From contig NC_049907.1 in assembly GCF_001411555.2 (NCBI RefSeq), positions 4,782,243-4,846,242 on the forward strand: 64,000 bases of DNA, read 5' to 3'. The notes under the pieces were generated by a model. The model searched no databases. It worked only from the letters and a program-made list of their open reading frames with translations, and was not told where the DNA came from. The position numbers and the translations under genes are program-made. Shown here in pieces: positions 41,870-54,803 of the stretch. Numbering within the stretch: the first letter of the stretch is position 1; every line of letters begins with the position of its first letter. Source of the DNA: Juglans regia. Its lineage: Eukaryota; Streptophyta; Magnoliopsida; Fagales; Juglandaceae.

Positions 41870-44800
41870 TTAAATTTGAAGGGACGGCACCTGTCGGATT
41901 TTGTAGAAATCCTCTCCTCCTTTGCCAAGTCTATCTTTGAATGACTTGGACATGTCTACGATTTCCAGTTTTTGCAGGGTAGTGACAAACTGAATTCCAT
42001 GTGGAACCATCCTCAAATTGTAGCACCCTGCAATCTCCAAATAGCAGAGGTTGGGCATGGATCCTTCCTCCACCTCCCACTCCTCAAAGTTATATAAATA
42101 AGCAAGGATGAGGGATTGAAGTTGAAGAAATCCTCCTACAGAACAAACCACCTTCTTCCCTTTGTAGGCATGCAAATCAAGGCGGAGAATCTTTAAGTTG
42201 GGAAACTTCTCCAAAGTTGGCATTGGGTCTTTCTCAAGACGAGTCTCAATTAAGTTTAACTGGGCAAGATATGGAGAAATTTTGTCTCGTTCTGGCAATT
42301 TCTCTATTTCCCCAACGAGTCGTAGCTTATATATGAAAGGACAACTTGTTACCATTGGTATTATATCCACTCGCTTATCCGTCCTATTTGAAATGAGCTT
42401 AAGAACACGAAGACAGTTGAATGTGAAATTTGAAGGCCTTAAGTTCTTTCCAAACTTGTCAAATCTTGTCGTCGGATCTTTAACACATGGAAACAGGAAC
42501 ATTCACAAGTGTTTGCAGCTTACTAGTATTAGCTAGTTTCAACTTCTCACTGACTTGGGAATACCGAGGTAGATACAGATGTCGCAAGTGCTCCATATTT
42601 CTAAACATATCGTTTGGAATACTCATTAGGGAATTTGTCGACCGCAAATCCAGTGTTAGCAAGCACTTTAAATTTCCTAGAGATGGGATGCTTCTTACAC
42701 CAGTATTTCTTAGAGATAAGAATCTCAAGTGGATGAGACTTTCGATCTCACGGGGGAAACCTATTCTCCAATAGCGGTCGATAGAGTATGCAAAATTCAA
42801 GACTCTAAGATATTTGAAGTTCCTTAGCATAGATGGATCATACAAAGGCACAGATAATATTAGAAGAGACCTTAGGTAAAAATATTTTTGGGATGTTGAT
42901 GGAAGTAGATCTCCAAGTATAATAGGTTTTGATCCACCACTGATAGCAACTCTTCGAACTTTACCAACGGGAGCTTCTATTTCTTCCATGAACTCATGAC
43001 TAATATCGATGACATGGAGAAAGTTTTCCAATTTTGATTTTTCAACACAAAAGTCTCGCATAAGATCATGGAGACGACAGGTTTTGATCCTTGCAACTGA
43101 ATTCTTTTGTCCTGCTTGTACCATACACCTCTGCACTAGCTCCAATAAATATCGTTCTCCAACATCCTCGAGCGTTTCCTTGTTACTCCCAATGTGCTGC
43201 ATTTGATTTATAAGACCTTCGGCTTCCCACATTCGAATTAACTCCTTAGTCCGTATCTCAAAATCCTCAGGGAAATGGCCTAAATATAGGAAGCACAATT
43301 TCAAAATCGTCATAACTTAAAGCTAACACCGTATTGATCCGAAGATCTTGTTGATGGAGGTATGATTTAACATTTACATGGAGTTGCCTCCACTCTTCTA
43401 TTGTCTGTTTTGTGGCCAAAAGTCCTCCAAGTACAGTGACGGCCAATGGTAATCCCTTGCAATATCTAACCATTTCCTTCCCTAAAATTCTCATATTTTC
43501 CTTGATTATACAATCTGCAAAGCCAACAACAATATAAACAATATCATTTCTTCTTAAATATTAAGGAAAATAAATGCATAAATAAAATGGATTATATTTC
43601 ATTAGACAAATAACAAAAAATGATTGTTAACCCACTTCATGCGGCTGTTAATTTCTTCAATTGTCACTAACTTGCTGAAGGCAGTTTCAATACATATCAA
43701 ATTTTGATAGTCATCTTCCAATTCATCTCAATTGAGAATTCTTGTTTAACACCATTTTCTCTCAATCACTTCATGTTGAACGCGTTAAGTTAAATATTGG
43801 GGGAAAATCTCAGTAACTTTCCTAAAACCAGCAATCATTTCATATCAAATACTATAAAGAATAAAGTGGATCATATACTGATTATACCTTCTCTCCAAGA
43901 TATTGCTAACATTCGAAGCAATTCCCAACTCCTTTCAGCATCTAGACACTGCAATTCATAAAGGTGGCCTCTAGGATCTGCATGCAAAGCTACCCTTTTA
44001 TTACGAGAGGTCATCAATACTTTGCTGTCGGTGTCATTCCTTGGGAAGGCAGCACGGATACTATCCCAAGCATCAATACTCCAGATATCATCTAAAACTA
44101 TCAAACACTTCTTTTGCTGCTGAATTTCACAAAGTTTCTCAGCAAGCTCTTCATCTCTCAAGCTTCGAATTTCATCTCTCTGCTCTTTAGATGGAGAGAT
44201 AAGACTAATCAAAACTCCTTCCCAAACATCTCTTCTTTGACATTTTTGAGAGATACATGCCCAGGCACGGAAGTCGAAGTGACTCCTGACTTGCTGATGA
44301 TTATAAACCTTCCCAGCAAGAGTAGTCTTTCCAAGACCACCCATACCCCATATGGAAACGACTCTGTACTTGTATTTGATCTCTTCTGTCAAGCATGCCA
44401 CCACTTCCTTCAGGCTATCCTCCAATCCAATAGCAACATCATGTTCAGCATGGGCATAAGTTTGCCTTTGCTCTCTTATCTTCTTACTCAAAGAACTCGG
44501 GCCACCACCTTCCCTTGAATCAAATTTTATGCCATAATTCTGTAAATGTGAGTTCAATGTAGAAATTCTCTTCGTTATTTTACCAATGTCTGAGTTAGTT
44601 TGGAAAATAGTTCCTGCTTCTCCTAATATGCAAGCAAACCTCTTGAGGACATTTTTTATGCCTCCTCCCTTTCTGGAGCCAACTTTGAGGGCATACCTCT
44701 CAATAATATCTTCGGCGTCATAAGCAACGTCTCTGATATCTGCAACCCACTGGCGTACACTATCTCTTTCATTTTGCCTCGCATCTGCATCTTTTAGGAG

Positions 44801-44929
44801 ACTTTGGATCATTTTGAGCTCATCCTGTAGCAGTTCAACTTGGTCACTCACCCCGTGCAAGGATATTGCTTTTTGTATGAGCAAATCACCGAGCCTTTCC
44901 ACCACAATAGAGACGATAGCCTCTGCCAT
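41870..44929 (-). pseudogene. NLR-3: CC-NB-ARC-LRR resistance gene (RPP13/RPP8-like), two frameshifts
   Basis: Exon 1 (44929-43888) encodes MAEAIVSIVVERLGDLL, the coiled coil with DAEDIIERYAL, P-loop GMGGLGKTT, FRAWACISQ, kinase-2 LIVLDDIWSID and RNBS-B VLMTSRNKR. The intron (43887-43515, 373 bp) is GT..AG. Exon 2 starts at 43514 (CIIKENMRILGKEM) with GLPLAV, LKLCFLYLGHFPEDFEI, LHDLMRDFC and LRRs ending at a stop at 41870. An approximately 11-bp deletion near 43301-43308, replacing the LPSH codons, and a 5-bp deletion near 42488 each shift the frame relative to NLR-1. Without them the protein would be about 900 residues, normal for the family. An upstream ATG at 45013 adds a hydrophobic 28-residue leader; I reject it because the family starts MAEA. 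Most complete copy here. Confidence 0.92.
43515..43887 (-). other. Intron 1 of NLR-3
   Basis: 373 bp, donor GTATAATC and acceptor GGCTTTGCAG, at the same codon and phase as in NLR-1. The joint reads SWRE-D-CIIKENM. Confidence 0.82.
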
Positions 44930-45339
44930 TTCTCTTCTGCTTGTCACAAAAAATAAGAATAATAGAAGAAGATATGTTAAAGATTTGGATGTAACTCGGC
45001 TAAAGTTTTGCAAGAAAGTATCATGATGTTATTGATCTGCAACGCTTGGAATCACGACAAGAGAAGGTTCAACCAAAACTGCGCCAAACAAATCGTCCAG
45101 CAAGGTTTCACGCGGTTTTCTCTGAGACTTGAACTCGGTCCCCCAAGAATTTTTGAATTTTAATGCATGAAAGCTATCTTGATGCTTGGAAAATAAAGTC
45201 TTGGATTGATGGATTAGCGCAGGTGGGATGGCTCTTTCATTATTTGATGGATCAAGACCTCGATATAAAATATTGTAAGTACGTTTCCAATGGCCGCCTA
45301 AGATATTCTTTAGTATGTATTATTTTTCTAAGGACTTTA
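44930..45339. promoter_or_regulatory. 5' flank of NLR-3
   Basis: 44941-45115 is homologous to the NLR-1 5' flank. 45240-45310 is the reverse complement of 19014-19080 (AGGCGGCCATTGGA..CGTAC, TTTTATATCGAGGTCTTGAT), so a small mobile or rearranged unit is present in opposite orientation. No promoter element was firmly identified. Confidence 0.45.
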
Positions 45340-46443
45340 ATATATATATATATATATATATATTGACTATATATATATATATATTTTTAAAAGAGTCAAA
45401 ACCACATGTCCAAAAGTAGCCCCTCCCCAAATTTTATTAATAAAACTCTCACTTGTGGTGGAGGAATACCTTGGAAAACAACCAATAATCCATTATGCCA
45501 TAATCCAAAAAAACCAAAACCTCCTACTACAAATACTAAACACAAAAAAACAAGCACTATCTTCGTCTCAGATACGGCAAATTATTTTTATCAAGTCTTA
45601 AAAGACCTCTAGTCTCCCTTGAAAAGTCAAATACGTATTATTGCACCCCGTTGCACCATGCTTCGCCAGGCTATCAGCAACAGCATTACATTCTCTGAAA
45701 ATATGTCTACAGGTAAAAGTAATATTATCAAGATAACTCAAAATCTCCTCCCAGAAATCCTCAAAGTACCACAATCCACACTGTCTAGATTTTATCAACT
45801 CAATAATTACTTTTGAATCCATTTCAATCTCAAGATAATTGAGCCCCATCTGTCGAGCATTTCGCAAACCATACAACAAACCCATAGCCTCAGCATATGT
45901 ATTAGTACTAGAACCAATAGAGGCACAAAAACCTATTATGAAACTACCACCATGATCCCTTATAACTCCCCCCACACCTGAAAGCCCCGGGTTACCCATC
46001 GAGCAACCATCCACATTAAGTTTACACCATCCACTTTTTGGTCTTACCCATCTCATAATTTTATCCTTTTGAACACCAACTCTTGGAGGAGGAATATTTA
46101 AAGATTGCAATAAAGCAGCATCACTTTTACTAATAACATTCTTTCCTTTAAATTTCAAAGCCACCCAAGACAACCAATATTTAATAAATATCCAAACCAT
46201 GTCAATTGTTACACCTTCCATCCGGGCCTTGTAGCGTCTCCACCACAAACGCCATGTTATAATAATAGGGAGTAAACCAAGAATTTGTCCACGATAAGAA
46301 GATCTTTTAGCACGTCTAAACCAACATTCAACCTTCTCCTTCCAGGTACGACCATGCAATAAAGGCATACCTAGTTGTACACAGAATCTACTCCAAATTT
46401 GTGTTGCAAAATCTCCCATAGCAAGCACATGATTTTGGTAATA
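45340..46443 (-). mobile_element. LINE-D: 5'-truncated L1-like LINE with (TA)n tail
   Basis: The minus strand carries the ORF2 C-terminus, a 3'UTR (ATTTGGGGAGGGGCTAC, TGGACATGTGG) and a TA-repeat tail at about 45343-45391, broken by a GTCAA block. The 5' truncation falls in zf-RVT at about 46443. The 3'UTR end is very like LINE-B. Confidence 0.85.
45598..46443 (-). pseudogene. LINE-D ORF2 C-terminus: zf-RVT end and RNase H
   Basis: An open frame from YQNHVLAMGDFATQIWSRF (zf-RVT end) through RARWFRRAKRSS-type sequence to RNase H: GWCKLNVDGCSMGNPGLSGV (first Asp, about 46010), YAEAMGLLYGLRNA (Glu), LEIEMDSKVI (Asp) and FRECNAVADSLAKHG. All expected RVT_3-type acidic residues are present and no stop interrupts it, so this piece is young or little decayed. 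The stop near 45598 precedes the 3'UTR. It lacks endonuclease and RT, so it cannot move by itself. Confidence 0.85.
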
Positions 46444-49400
46444 AAAAAAAAATGACACTGTACTAGCTATGACACAGGGAAAGTTCAATGAAACTCCCTC
46501 CCATTCCTCGTTATAAATTATTCTTTAGGGCCTTCATCTATGTGATGTAATTTTTTTTTTTTTTTTCATTTTCCTCAAAAAAGAATTAAAGTAGGTAAGA
46601 GAAATCACATGTTATTATTCCTACATGATGCATGTTCTGGGTTTTGAAGTAATCCTTCATGTGTTTTGTTCACAAAAACTTTCTAATAATATTGCATGTA
46701 AGAGGCAAAGAACCTTGGCTTGTATGGATGAATAATAATAGTCCATCATGATAACCATAGAATTGGTCTCATGAACATTTTTAGGCAAATTTATTATATC
46801 TACACGATAATAATTAATAAAGAATTAATATATTCATCTAATGATTCCTATATGTGTTGGATCATGTTAGCGCGCGTGGCTGAGAGATATTGGAAAGAAA
46901 AATGGAAAAGAAAGAAAGGGAAATGGGAGAATGAAAAGTAGATTCCTTTTATGACGTTTATTTTTGTCTCTGCTTGAATGTCTTCTTCCTTTATTTTTCT
47001 CTATACGCTGTGATTGTGTGATTCTTTGAGGACTCCAGTCCACGCACGTGATACGTACACATCTCCCAGTGTGGATATCTTCTTTCATTTTTATTATGGC
47101 GCATCCAATTTAGAGATATACACATAATTTAATACGTATAAGAGATTTAAACTATCTACATGAAACCCACTGCATAAATAATTCATAGAGTACATATATC
47201 ACCACAAATTTAGAGAGAGAATTAGAAATCTTAATTCTAAATCGAATTGTTTTATTATTAGATTGGTGAGTAGAGTTTTATCATACATTTTAAATGGTAA
47301 GATTTGATTAATTACTAAGATTTAAATTTTAAAATTTATCTTTTAAGTAAAATTAGATCATATAAATATTTTATATTTATCATTTAAAATCTTGTCGTTA
47401 TTAGCTTATGGTCCCCCCGCCCCCAAGAATAAAAACCGAAACCACATCGCAAGAAATGACCCAGCCTGAAAGGGAAGAAAGATCCATTTCTGGACGTGCT
47501 AAGGTGGGCTGAGCCTCAATCGGTATTGTTTGAAGCCCCCGACAGTGGTTCAGTGCGACTGTACATTGTCGATGCATACATCCATAGCGGTGAATAATAT
47601 TTAAATGTAGAAAAAATAAGGAGAGATGGACACATAGATTTACATAGTTCGGCACTAGGCCAACGTCCACGCAGTTTGGGAGAGAGAAAATTTCACTATA
47701 ATATGCTTGTTTACAGTCTCTCGTAATCTCTCATTTCTTATTGTACAATAGGAGCTGGAGATCTACATGTTGAAGAAGATGTTCTCTCTAGAGCTCTTTG
47801 TCCTGAGATTGAAGAAAAAGTCGAAACCAAAAGAAAAAGTCCTCCAGGAAAGAAGAAAAAAATCCCTGAAACCGTAGGCAGCCATCCCTTTTATCTAACC
47901 CTTTTCATGAGTGCGCCTCGGTAGTGGTGAGGAATGTTTGCGTTGCGTGTCTGACCATCCTTCTTTTTCCTACTTTCTTTTGACATTTTCCTACCTCTTG
48001 ACACCCCCACCCGTTTGTCCCTTCTTGTCTCATCTCTAATGCAGGAGTCAGATGATACTAAGTTGTCAGATTACACGTTGACGACACTAAAATACCTTGA
48101 GGTAGTTTGATGATAGGAAATCGTGATCTTTCCTTGATTGGGGTAGTTTGATGCATGTTTCGGTATTTTGACCATAACTTTGACTTTGGGTAACAGAATC
48201 ACACATATGATCTCAATTCGAAAAACTCTTTTCAGCGCGCACATGGCGGTCATCGAGCTATGCTCGATGCGCATCATTTTCGACGCCAAATTCTATTTTT
48301 TCCCATCTAAATCCATATTTTAAGTTACTTTTTTATTTTTTATAGTAATATTTCATTTATCGTTTAGGAAGTGATTTTAAACTCGATTTGGGCCAGATTT
48401 TTTACAGATTATTTCTTCTAAAACTTATTTATTTTTTGTGTGATTATTGAGATTTTGCTATTTTTGATAAAATTATGATATGGTTGATTTTCAGCTATTA
48501 CAACCCAACTTGTAGGTTGATTTGGTCATTGTTGGATATTGACAATTTTGAATTGAATATCAGAGTCGTTTTCTCTATATTTTGGACGATTCTCGTCTTC
48601 CTTCCTTATGAATTATCTGTTGAAACTAGCTTGCAGAATAATTATTATTTTGTCCGGCGTCACTCTGCCTCTAACTAATTTTGTCTTCTAGTGATGACCC
48701 TTTTGATAGGCTGGGGCTTGAAAATTATTTTGGACCTGGTGTATTTTGCCCTCTCATAAAAATGATATCGACAAAAGAATAAATAAATAAATAAATAAAA
48801 AGGAGACATTCAATTTGTATGAGAAATTATATTTATAATCTCATATAATTTTTAAAAAAATAATATTCATGTAATTATTAATGTCACGGTCATAAACACT
48901 AAAGTACATTACTTCTAAATTAAATAGTTACTAATTGATAACATATAACTTTTGCTTCTATTATGATATAAATCATTAGAAGACTTAGGCCTGATTTCTT
49001 ATCTCATTTTATCTAATCTCATTTAATTATTATAATTTTTTTAAATTTTTAAGTAAAATATAATAAAAGATTCAATTTTTTTAAAATTCTAAAATATAAA
49101 TTATATTAAAAAGTTATATTTTAACAATATTTTAATCAACTTTTAACTTTCATCTCATCTCATCTCATTTCGTCTCGTTTGTATAAACAAACAAAGACTT
49201 ACTATAATTGGTCGCGTACCTAGGATATTGTTAAAATTTTAATTTTATTCAGTTTTTTAATGACTAAATTTGTGTGAAGTTATTTAATATGTAATAAAAA
49301 AATCTATAAAATGAAATTAGACAAAATATTTTGGCAGAAAAAAGATGAAATAATCATCATAACAGACAAAACAATGTCTTACGGGAAGTTTAAGAGACTT

Positions 49401-49725
49401 TCAACCTATTTACAATTGGGTGGTGCCGCCGTAAGTGTTCACTTTGCAGCTTAATGCAAATTGTACTTTTTTTTTTTATTTCAAACACTTTTTAAATATG
49501 TTTAACCATTTTTAAAAAATAAAACTAACCATTAAAAAAAAATCAAATGCATAAGAGTCAAAATGAGGGGCAAATTGAGAAAGCACAATAGCATTATTCT
49601 TCACAATTTATAGACAACTTTAAATATAATAATATTTTTTATAAATTTAAACCCATCAAATCAAAAGTAAAAGTAAAACCAAAAATTAAAGTAATATTAT
49701 TTTATTACATAATTATAAACAAGTT
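46444..49725. other. Intergenic DNA, old repeat fragments
   Basis: No gene is recognised over about 3.3 kb. 47600-47680 has an ACATAGATTTACATAGTTCGG block, commonly seen in plant LTRs. 48071-48300 may also be LTR-derived, though no boundaries were found. 48985-49195 is an AT-rich MITE-like unit with TTATCTCATTTTATCTAATC at the left and TCATCTCATCTCATTTCGTC at the right. A poly-T run lies at 46551-46566 and an AAAT/AATA microsatellite at about 48779-48800. Confidence 0.4.
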
Positions 49726-49730
49726 GTTGT

Positions 49731-50160
49731 TGTATAGAATTAAACAACAAATGGAAGCAGAAATTATAATGATATGGTGACACTCTCGTGAGGGTAATTG
49801 TCCCACAAGTTGGTGATGAGCAATGTGAATTGAGTGCATTTGTTTGTGCACCAATGACCTCTATTTATAGGCCATCATGCACCGGTTGGTAAAGGGCACA
49901 TCCATTGGTTAACCAATGATAACCCAAAGGTCACAACCTTAAGGAGTGACACATCCTATTGTGAAATGGCACAACCATTGGTAAACCAATGATAACCCAA
50001 AAATCAGATTTTTAAGAAGTGACACAACCTTTTGACTAAATCAAAAGGTTGTGTCTCTTGACACTTCCTTTAACATCACCCCTCATGGGAACCATCACCA
50101 TGTTAGAGAATATCATTCCAAGGGATACACCGTTTGGTGATCACACCCCTTAGAATAACA
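49731..50160 (-). repeat. 3' LTR of copia-3
   Basis: 430 bp. The minus strand starts TGTTATTCTAAGGGG and ends at 49731. It contains a short CCAATGGTTTACCAATGG-type palindromic motif repeated twice. Confidence 0.92.
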
Positions 50161-50902
50161 TCTCCTACTTGATCACACAAAACGGTGATGATCCAGTTGA
50201 GTATTTTACCTTGGTACCAATATAAGCTTTCCACTACTCAACTCTCATCTGCTACTCTTGCAGATCGGCGTCAGAGCATGACAAGCCTCTACGTGCACAT
50301 GTTTTTTGTCATTACCTTATCTGACCGCACCTTTTACCATATGTGCTCCCACTAATCACATATTAGGGGTGACTTCATTTCACTAAAAAATTTGTAGTGA
50401 ACGGCATCAATTCTCTGTGACTGGATCAACAATCCATACCCCTGTCACAATTGACGACTTCAGCCGAATACATAACATATGTATCGACCTGCGCTGAATT
50501 TTCGTTAAGTACTTCCTCTAGAAGTTATTCCTGAGGTTTTTCCCTAATCACCTTATCAACGACTTTGCAAATGATTAACTATTTACTTGGGTAATCAAAT
50601 CACATTTCACTAAAACTTTAGTGAATGTCACTGAATTTTCGTTAAGTACTTACTCACCTGAGTATTTCCTTAATCATCTTATCAGCGACTTTACCATGAT
50701 CAACATTTTACTTGGTTGATCAACCTACACTGAAATTTTATCAAGTACTCACCCTAAGGCCATTTCTGAGGTTTTTCTTGATCACCTTATCAGTGACTTT
50801 ACAAATAACCAAAATTTTCATTTGGGTATCTCCATAACTCTAATTTTCTAGGCATCCCCAGAATTTGCTGAGTTATACATGCTGACCATGAGATTGGTTC
50901 AC
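50161..50902 (-). repeat. copia-3 3' non-coding region with degenerate tandem repeats and PPT
   Basis: The polypurine tract (GTAGGAGA on minus) is at 50161-50168. 50493-50800 holds three degenerate units of roughly 100-138 bp, recognisable by CTGAATTTTCGTTAAGTACT and ATCACCTTATCA.CGACTTT. No coding sequence is seen. Confidence 0.65.
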
Positions 50903-53900
50903 CTAGGTTTCTCTCAATCCCATTCTAGTCACATGTTCTCTGAATTTCTCCAGAGATAAACCTTTGGTCATTGGATCTGCTACCATCTCGGTCGAGGAAA
51001 CGAAATTAACCTTGACCTCACCTCTTTCCACTATATCTAAAATATAGTGATAATGCACATCAATGTGCTTTCCTTTGGAACTCTGTGTTCCACTTTTTAT
51101 CAAAGAAATGGTAGACTGATTATCACAAAACACATTGATTGGTTTTGTGGATGTACCCAAATTTAAGTTTTCAACAAAGCGTTTTATCCACACCACATTA
51201 CTTACTGCAGTACTACAAGCAATATACTCTGCTTCCATAGTAGACTTAGCAACACAACATTGTTTCTTACTTAACCAAGAAACTGTTGTTCCACCAAATA
51301 GAAATATATATCCAGTTATAGATTTTCTATCATCTACATCACTTCCAAAATCAGCATCACTATAGCCGATTAATTCTAGATCATTATTTCCAAAGCACAA
51401 TTTCAAATTTTTGGTACCTTGTAAATATCTTAGTATACATTTCACTGCTTGCCAATGTTCTTTACCTGGATTGGATTGAAATCTGCTTACCAATCCTACT
51501 GCATGACAAATATCTGGTCTGGTACTTGTCATTGCATACATGAGGCTTCCCACAGCTTGAGCATAGGGAACTTTAAGCATTTCACTTATTTCATCCTCAT
51601 CTTTTGGGCACATACTTTTATTTAAAGTATGAGCTTTGCAAACAGGTGTACTTAAAAATTTACAATTTTCCATACCAAATCTTTTAAGTACTTTTTCTAG
51701 ATATTTCTCTTGATTTAAATACAATAGATTTGAATTTCCATCTCTAGAAATTCTTATACCAAGAACATAGGCAGCTTCACCCATGTCTTTCATTTCAAAT
51801 TTAGATTTCAAGAATTCTTTTGTTTTATGCATCATATCTAGACAATTACTTGCCAGTAATATATCATCAACATATAATGATAATAACGTTAATTTATCAT
51901 CATTTTTTCATATGTATACACAATAATCTAGTGGACTCATTTCATATCCCATTTTCAAAATGGCTTGGTGAAATTTCAAGTACCACTGTCTTGAAGATTG
52001 CTTAAGTCCATACAGTGCCTTCCTCAACCTGTAGACTTTCTCTTCATATCTTTTAATTTGGAATCATTCTGGTTGAATCATAAAGATATCCTCTTTTAAT
52101 TCACCATTGAGGAAAACTATTTTTACATTTAACTGACGTAATTCCAAATTCATTCTGGCAACAATGGATATGATGATCCTTACGGATGTGAATCTCGCCA
52201 CAGGCGAATATGTATCCACAAAGTCTACACCTAGTTGTTGGTTATATCCCTTGGCGACTAACCTTGTTTTGTACATTTCCAAACTACCATCAACTTTAAA
52301 TTTTCTTCTGACAGCCAATAGCTTTTTTATCTTTTGGAAGATCTGTTAACTCCCAAACGTTATTTTTGTTTATTGATTCTATTTCATCTTTCATGGCCTC
52401 AAGCCATTTATCTGAATCAATACTATTGATTGCCTCAGAAAAATTTTCAGGATCATTATCTAAATTTTTCAAACTGGTATTTAGTGCATAATGATCTTGA
52501 AATAATATTGATGGTCTTCTGGATCTTGTACTCCCACTATCTCCAACATCAATATCTGAAGATTGATTTCCATCTGACTTTCTTTTATTATTCTGGATTT
52601 GAATAATATTAGAATTTTCATTGTCAGATTCTGTGGAGATCTGTTGACTCTCTAAATCATTTAACAAATCTATTTGATCAACAGGAGTAATAAGGTTCGT
52701 ATTTTCCAAGAAAACGGCATCCCTACTTTCTATCAATCCTTTTTCAGAATGATAAAATCTGTAGCCACTTCCATTTTCTACATATCCAATAAACCTGCAT
52801 TCCCAGGTTTTACTTTTTGATTTATCCCTTAATGGCCTTGGGATAAGCACTTGTGCCTTACAACCCTACACTTTGAGCCTACTTAAGTCTGGTTTGTGTC
52901 TCGTCCATAACTCGTAAGGTGTAAGAGGTTTCGCTTTAGTTTCAACTCTATTCAATATATATATAGCAGTCGATAATGCTTCACCCCAAAAATGTATTGG
53001 TAGTTCAGCATATGCCATCATCGATCGCACCATATCCAATAGAGTTCTATTTCTTTTTTCTGCAATGCCATTTTGTTGGGGTTTATATGGCATAGTATAA
53101 ATGTGTCTTATACCATTCAATTTGCAGAAATTATCTAAAGTTTCAAATTATCCTCCTCTATCACTATTCAAATTTTTAATGGGTCTACCCAACTGGGTTT
53201 CTACTTCTAATTTAAATTCTTTGAATTTCTCAATTGCTTCAGATTTATACTTGAGTAAGTAGATATACCCATATCTTGAATAGTCATCAGTGAAAGTAAT
53301 AAAGTACTACATTCCTTTATGAGTTTTTGTTTTAAAAGGTCCACAAACATCATAATGTATAATTTCTAGTAAATCTGTGGATTTCCAACTTTTTGAAAAA
53401 GATTTACTACTCATTTTTCCTTTGATACATGGTTCACATATATCAAAATTATCTGAGTTTATTTGTGGTATTAATCCACTTTTATACATTCTGATCATTT
53501 TATTTTTATTTATATGGCCTAATCTTAAGTGTCATAAATATGCACAATCAGTAGACACATTCAAATACTCAGAAATAGGTATTTTATTAATATCAACATT
53601 CAGTACATACATATTGTGATCTCTCACGCCTTTTATCGACATATTACTCTTACTTATTACAACGGGTCCAGACTTAAACTCAACTGTGTTGCCTTTCTGA
53701 TCTAGTACAGACATTGATACTAAATTCCTACGAATAGTAGGTACATATAGAAAATCATTAAGTAAAATAACGGAACCATTCACTTTGAATTTTCATGTAC
53801 CTTGTCCCAAGACATCGCAATATGTATTGTTGCCCATATACACTTTGTGCTCTCCAGTTTGTTTATCTTCAAGTTTGACAAACATATCTTTGTTCCTGCA

Positions 53901-54803
53901 TATATGTCTTGTTGCTCCAGAGTCAACCCACCATGAATCTGTCATTGGTTCTACTAGCATCACTTCTGAGATCGTCATCACAATTTCCTTGATTTCTTGT
54001 ATTTTTCTTTTGTTAGGACATTGTGATTTGTAATGGCCCTTCTTTCCACACTTAAAACAGTTTCCAGAAAATGGTTTATTTTGTTTCCTTTTTAACCATT
54101 TCTTTTTCTTAAACTGTTTTGGCTTCATCTTATTCTGTGTAGAACGCTTGTCCTGAGCCATCAATAAATTGGACGATTCACTATCTTTATTCCTTCTTTT
54201 CATCATTTCTCCTTCAAGTACTAAAAGTACTAGAAGTGATATCATTGTTACTTCATTTCCACTGTGTGTTAAAGAAGTAATAATGTGATCCCAAGATGAA
54301 GGAAGACTATTTAGTATGGTTGTGACTTGCATTTTGTTAATGAGAGGATGACCAGCATCATGTAATTCTTTTGTCATTAACTCCATTTGAAGTACATGAT
54401 CGCCAATATCATCACTCTCTTTCATACAAGTCCGGTTATACTTATCCAATAATAACTGTATATAAGTATCCGACCTTAAACCATACTTTGCTTCAACTGC
54501 ATCCATAATTTCTTTAGCAGTTCCATAGTCTTCAAATAAAGGAATAATGTGATCACTCATGCAATGCAAAATTAAAGCTTTTGCCCATGCATTGTGTTCT
54601 ATCCATTTATCTACATTTAAAACGCTGTTTACACTTTCACTTTCATCATCTTCTACAATTTCTTCCCATGGTTTTGGTGTTGTTAATGTATATAAGGTCT
54701 TTTCATGGGTTAGAAGAAAAGTTATATGCCTTTTCCAGGCCCGAAAATTTCTTCCATTCAATTTTTCTATCCCCGAGGGATCAATACTTTTCTTCGGTGC
54801 CAT
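50903..54803 (-). pseudogene. copia-3 Gag-Pol polyprotein, multiply broken
   Basis: Gag starts at 54803 (MAPKKSIDPSGIEKLNGRNF) with an AWKRHITFLL block and the zinc knuckle CFKCGKKGHYKSQC (about 54055-54015). Protease is WWVDSGATRHIC (about 53930). Integrase shows HLRLGHINKN, YDVCGPF, NSDRGG (Asp then stop) and NGIAEKRNRTL. RT has KTRLVAKGY, and YVDDILLA is readable just upstream of 51835. RNase H has GYSDADFGSDVDD, KSTMEAEY and FCDNQSTISL, with the stop near 50903. At least six stops or shifts occur (about 53793, 53525, 53307, 53130, 52865, 52300, 52065). The RNase H end alone is open for 310 codons. Confidence 0.9.

Noticed and set aside
44930..45013. N-terminal signal peptide on NLR-3 from the upstream ATG at 45013
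   Set aside because: The family starts at MAEAIVS, NLR-1 has a stop in the equivalent upstream frame, and these receptors are intracellular. The hydrophobic run is 5'UTR.
47401..47670. An 89-codon minus-strand gene
   Set aside because: No recognisable domain or supporting structure. It overlaps LTR-like sequence and looks like a chance frame.
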